Source: Azoarcus indigens (GTDB lineage: Bacteria > Pseudomonadota > Gammaproteobacteria > Burkholderiales > Rhodocyclaceae). Taken from it: a DNA stretch of 64,000 nucleotides. Both the position numbers and the translations under genes were made by a program. The notes below the pieces were generated by a model. That model had not been told where the DNA came from. It made no database searches and was given only the letters and a program-made list of their open reading frames with translations. Location: NCBI RefSeq assembly GCF_004361735.1, contig NZ_SNVV01000018.1:40277-104276 (forward strand), given 5' to 3'. This document shows, one piece after another, positions 61,743 to 64,000 of the stretch; the stretch's first letter is position 1, and each line of letters opens with the position of its first letter.

Positions 61743-64000
61743 TCACCCATCCAACTGCAGAAGCCGATCCCTGACCGCCTCTATGAAAGCCGCGCTGCGG
61801 ACTATCGTCAGGTGTCCTGTCCCAGGAACCACCGTCTGTGTCCGTATCGTCCCGTGCCGAGTCCAATCACGGGGAAAGACATGGCGCCTTTCCCATGCAT
61901 CGGCGGCCAGCCACACATCCATCTCGACGCCGACCGTCCCGTAGTCGTACTCCATCAGCATCCTCTCGGCGTCCAGCAAAGCCCACTGCAAGTACTCTTT
62001 CGAAGCGTAGCCGGGGCCATCCAGCGGCATGTCATCTTCCGCCGCGAGCGCATTGGCCAGTATCTGATCGCGCAAGCCGGAGGGCAGACGATCCAGCAGG
62101 GCCTGCCACTGCACGGCCATCTCCGATCTGTCACGCCAGGCGTCCAGGCGCTTGCGGGCCGCGTCCTGCTGCAAAGCGGTCAAGGCCGGCGGGGACGGCA
62201 GCGCCGGAACGGCCACGTCGACCAGGCCGAGGAAATTCACCGGCAAATCGTGCGCAAGCTGACGAGCGGTCTCGAACGCCAGATCGCCCCCGAATGACCA
62301 GCCCAGCAGGGCGCAGGGGCCGCCCCGGGTCTCGCGCCTGATGTGCTCGGCATACCCAGCCGCCAGGCGCTCCAGAGAGCTGTGTTTCCAGCGCCGGGAG
62401 GTGAGCGCATGGCTGACGAAGGCATGGACGGGCCTGGTTCCCTGCAGCGCTTCCGCAAGCTGGCGGTACTCGGATGAATTCACGATCAGGCCGGGAAAGC
62501 AGTACAGAGGTATGCCCCGACCACCTTCGGCCAGGACGACCACGTCCAGCATCTCCGGCCCGGCAGCGGCCAGGGCAGCTTGATCGGCAAGGCGGTGATG
62601 GCGGAACAGTTCCGCAAGCGCCATTTCGGGCAGCCCGAGGATTTCCCGCGTACGCGGCAGCGCCCCGAGCGCCAGCAAGGAATGCCCTCCGAGTTCGAAG
62701 AAGCTGTCCTGCCGACCGACCCGCTCTACTCCGAGCACTTCAGCCCAGATCGCCGCCAGCCGTTCTTCGACTTCGCCTTGCGGCGCTTCGTAGGCTTGCT
62801 CGCTGCCCGCCTCCGCCTTCGGCAGCGCCTTGCGGTCTATCTTGCCGTTGGCGTTTAGCGGCAGCGCGTCCAGCACCATCAGCACCGACGGCACCATGTA
62901 GTCCGGCAGTTGCTCGCCCAGCTTGGTGCGCAGTTCCGCGGTGTCGATTTCCGCGCCCGCCTGGGCCGACACGTAGCCCACCAGCCGTGCCCCGCCCGGG
63001 CCTTCGTCGGCCACCACCACCGCTTCACGTACTTCCGGTTGGGCCAGCAGCTGCGCTTCCACTTCGCCCAGTTCGATGCGGAAGCCCCGGATCTTGACCT
63101 GGTGGTCTATCCGGCCCAGGTATTCCAGTTCGCCTTCCGCGTTCCAGCGCACCAGGTCACCCGTGCGGTACAGCCGCCCACCGGACTCGTCGTAGGGGTC
63201 GGCGATGAAGCGCTCGGCACTCAGGCCGGGGCGGTTCAGGTAGCCGCGGGCGAGGCCGACGCCGCCCAGGTAGAGCTCGCCGGCCACGCCGGCCGGCGTC
63301 AGGTTCAGTTCGCCATCCAGGACGTGGGTGCGGGTGCCGGCGATCGGGGCGCCGATGGGCACCAGGCTGCGGCCGTCGCCACGGCAGCGCCAGTGGGTCA
63401 CATGGATGGTGGTTTCAGTGGGGCCGTACAGGTTGTACAGGCCGGCACCCGGCAGCCGTTGGGCGCAGGCTTCCTGCACGCCGGCCGGCATGGCCTCGCC
63501 GCCGCACAGGATGTGTTTCAGCCGGGTTTCCTGCTCGACGCCGTCGTGGGCGAGGAAGGCCTGCAGCATCGCCGGTACGAAGTTCACCGTGGTGACACCG
63601 TGTTCGCGGATGCGGGCGATGATGCGTTCCGGGTCACGATGCTCTTCCGGCATGGCCACCGCGAGGCTGACGCCGGCGCTCAGCGGCCAGAAGATCTCCC
63701 AGACGGAGACGTCGAAGCCGAAGGGGGCTTTGTGCAGGACGACGTCGGCGAACTGCAGCCGGTAGTGGTCCTGCATCCAGCACATGCAACTGGTGAGAGC
63801 CGCATGCCGCACCGCGGCGCCCTTGGGCCGTCCGGTGGAGCCCGAGGTGTAGATCACATAGGCCAGGTTCTCGCCGCTCAGCGGCACGTCCGGGTTGTGC
63901 GCCAACTCGGCCGTCAGCGCCAGCGTGTCCAGTTCCAGGACAGTGAGTCCGCTCGGTAGCGGCAGCAGTGCCCGAAGCGCGCGCTGCGTGAGCAACAGCC
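61743..64000 (-). CDS. Non-ribosomal peptide synthetase, last A-PCP-TE module (N-terminus beyond right edge)
   Basis: The frame is open through the window edge, so the gene starts outside. The visible 750 residues contain an adenylation domain (A3 YTSGSTGRPKG, A4 FGFDVSVWE, A5 NLYGPTETTIH, A7 RLYRTGDLVRW, A10 NGKIDRKAL), a carrier domain with the phosphopantetheine Ser in DSFFELGGHSLLALG, and a type I thioesterase (GWSFGGDLAFE, final His in GTGHL). The TE marks this as the terminal module releasing the siderophore. Read against the GrsA scheme by eye, the specificity residues are D-V-W-N-L-G-L-I-H, closest to threonine codes I know. Condensation domain and earlier modules are not visible. Confidence 0.93.
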   Translation of the reverse strand, partial: LLLTQRALRALLPLPSGLTVLELDTLALTAELAHNPDVPLSGENLAYVIYTSGSTGRPKGAAVRHAALTSCMCWMQDHYRLQFADVVLHKAPFGFDVSVWEIFWPLSAGVSLAVAMPEEHRDPERIIARIREHGVTTVNFVPAMLQAFLAHDGVEQETRLKHILCGGEAMPAGVQEACAQRLPGAGLYNLYGPTETTIHVTHWRCRGDGRSLVPIGAPIAGTRTHVLDGELNLTPAGVAGELYLGGVGLARGYLNRPGLSAERFIADPYDESGGRLYRTGDLVRWNAEGELEYLGRIDHQVKIRGFRIELGEVEAQLLAQPEVREAVVVADEGPGGARLVGYVSAQAGAEIDTAELRTKLGEQLPDYMVPSVLMVLDALPLNANGKIDRKALPKAEAGSEQAYEAPQGEVEERLAAIWAEVLGVERVGRQDSFFELGGHSLLALGALPRTREILGLPEMALAELFRHHRLADQAALAAAGPEMLDVVVLAEGGRGIPLYCFPGLIVNSSEYRQLAEALQGTRPVHAFVSHALTSRRWKHSSLERLAAGYAEHIRRETRGGPCALLGWSFGGDLAFETARQLAHDLPVNFLGLVDVAVPALPSPPALTALQQDAARKRLDAWRDRSEMAVQWQALLDRLPSGLRDQILANALAAEDDMPLDGPGYASKEYLQWALLDAERMLMEYDYGTVGVEMDVWLAADAWERRHVFPRDWTRHGTIRTQTVVPGTGHLTIVRSAAFIEAVRDRLLQLDG

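Overview
The window is GC-rich, densely coding bacterial DNA with short intergenic gaps and many overlapping start/stop codons. The gene families (kdpDE, cysPTWA-cysB, a NifF-type flavodoxin, TRAP transporter, PEP-CTERM protein, a pyoverdine-like siderophore locus) fit a free-living, probably nitrogen-fixing betaproteobacterium, most likely Rhodocyclales (Azoarcus/Azospira-like). The taxonomic call is inference from gene content only.

Layout. 1-1.9 kb: end of kdpD, then kdpE. 2-5.3 kb: a PEP-CTERM protein, a LuxR-type regulator, a decayed GGDEF remnant and a bacteriohemerythrin. 5.5-8.7 kb: an exported sorbosone/glucose dehydrogenase-type beta-propeller and a diguanylate cyclase with a duplicated sensor domain. 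8.8-12.9 kb: a FAN1-like VRR-NUC nuclease overlapping a nuclease-fused DinG/Rad3-type helicase. 13.1-18.7 kb: truncated hemoglobin, then the sulfate importer operon ending in a cysB-type regulator. 19-24.4 kb: an apparent sigma-54-dependent operon of TonB receptor, orphan binding protein and di-heme cytochrome. 24.8-27.3 kb: LysR regulator, MOSC protein and glutamine amidotransferase. 27.4-31.1 kb: a nif-accessory operon (SagB-type double nitroreductase, rhodanese-ankyrin protein, small unknown protein, nifF) with a NifA-like upstream site. 31.4-40 kb: a double-Cache CheW protein, acetyltransferases including a Vat-like one, a CynX-type exporter with a MarR regulator, GST, a GAF-EAL pseudogene and a DsbA-like protein. 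40-43 kb: TRAP transporter. 43.4-48.8 kb: DUF2237 protein and a group of receivers around a PAS histidine kinase.

48.8-64 kb (right edge) is a hydroxamate NRPS siderophore locus. It holds a PvdE-like exporter, FhuF-like reductase, PvdQ-like acylase, HDAC-fold hydrolase, PvdF-like formyltransferase, an acetyltransferase, a PvdA-like N-hydroxylase, an FpvA-like receptor with a signalling domain, and the last A-PCP-TE module of an NRPS that runs off the window. Two divergent intergenic regions each carry back-to-back TAAAn-N16-CGT elements, the form of PvdS iron-starvation boxes, and the receptor has a Fur-box-like site. This suggests one ECF-sigma/Fur regulon making, exporting, importing and reducing the siderophore. 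Three copies of a palindromic intergenic repeat lie at 13.0, 22.8 and 24.6 kb. I saw no rRNA, tRNA, CRISPR array or intact transposon.
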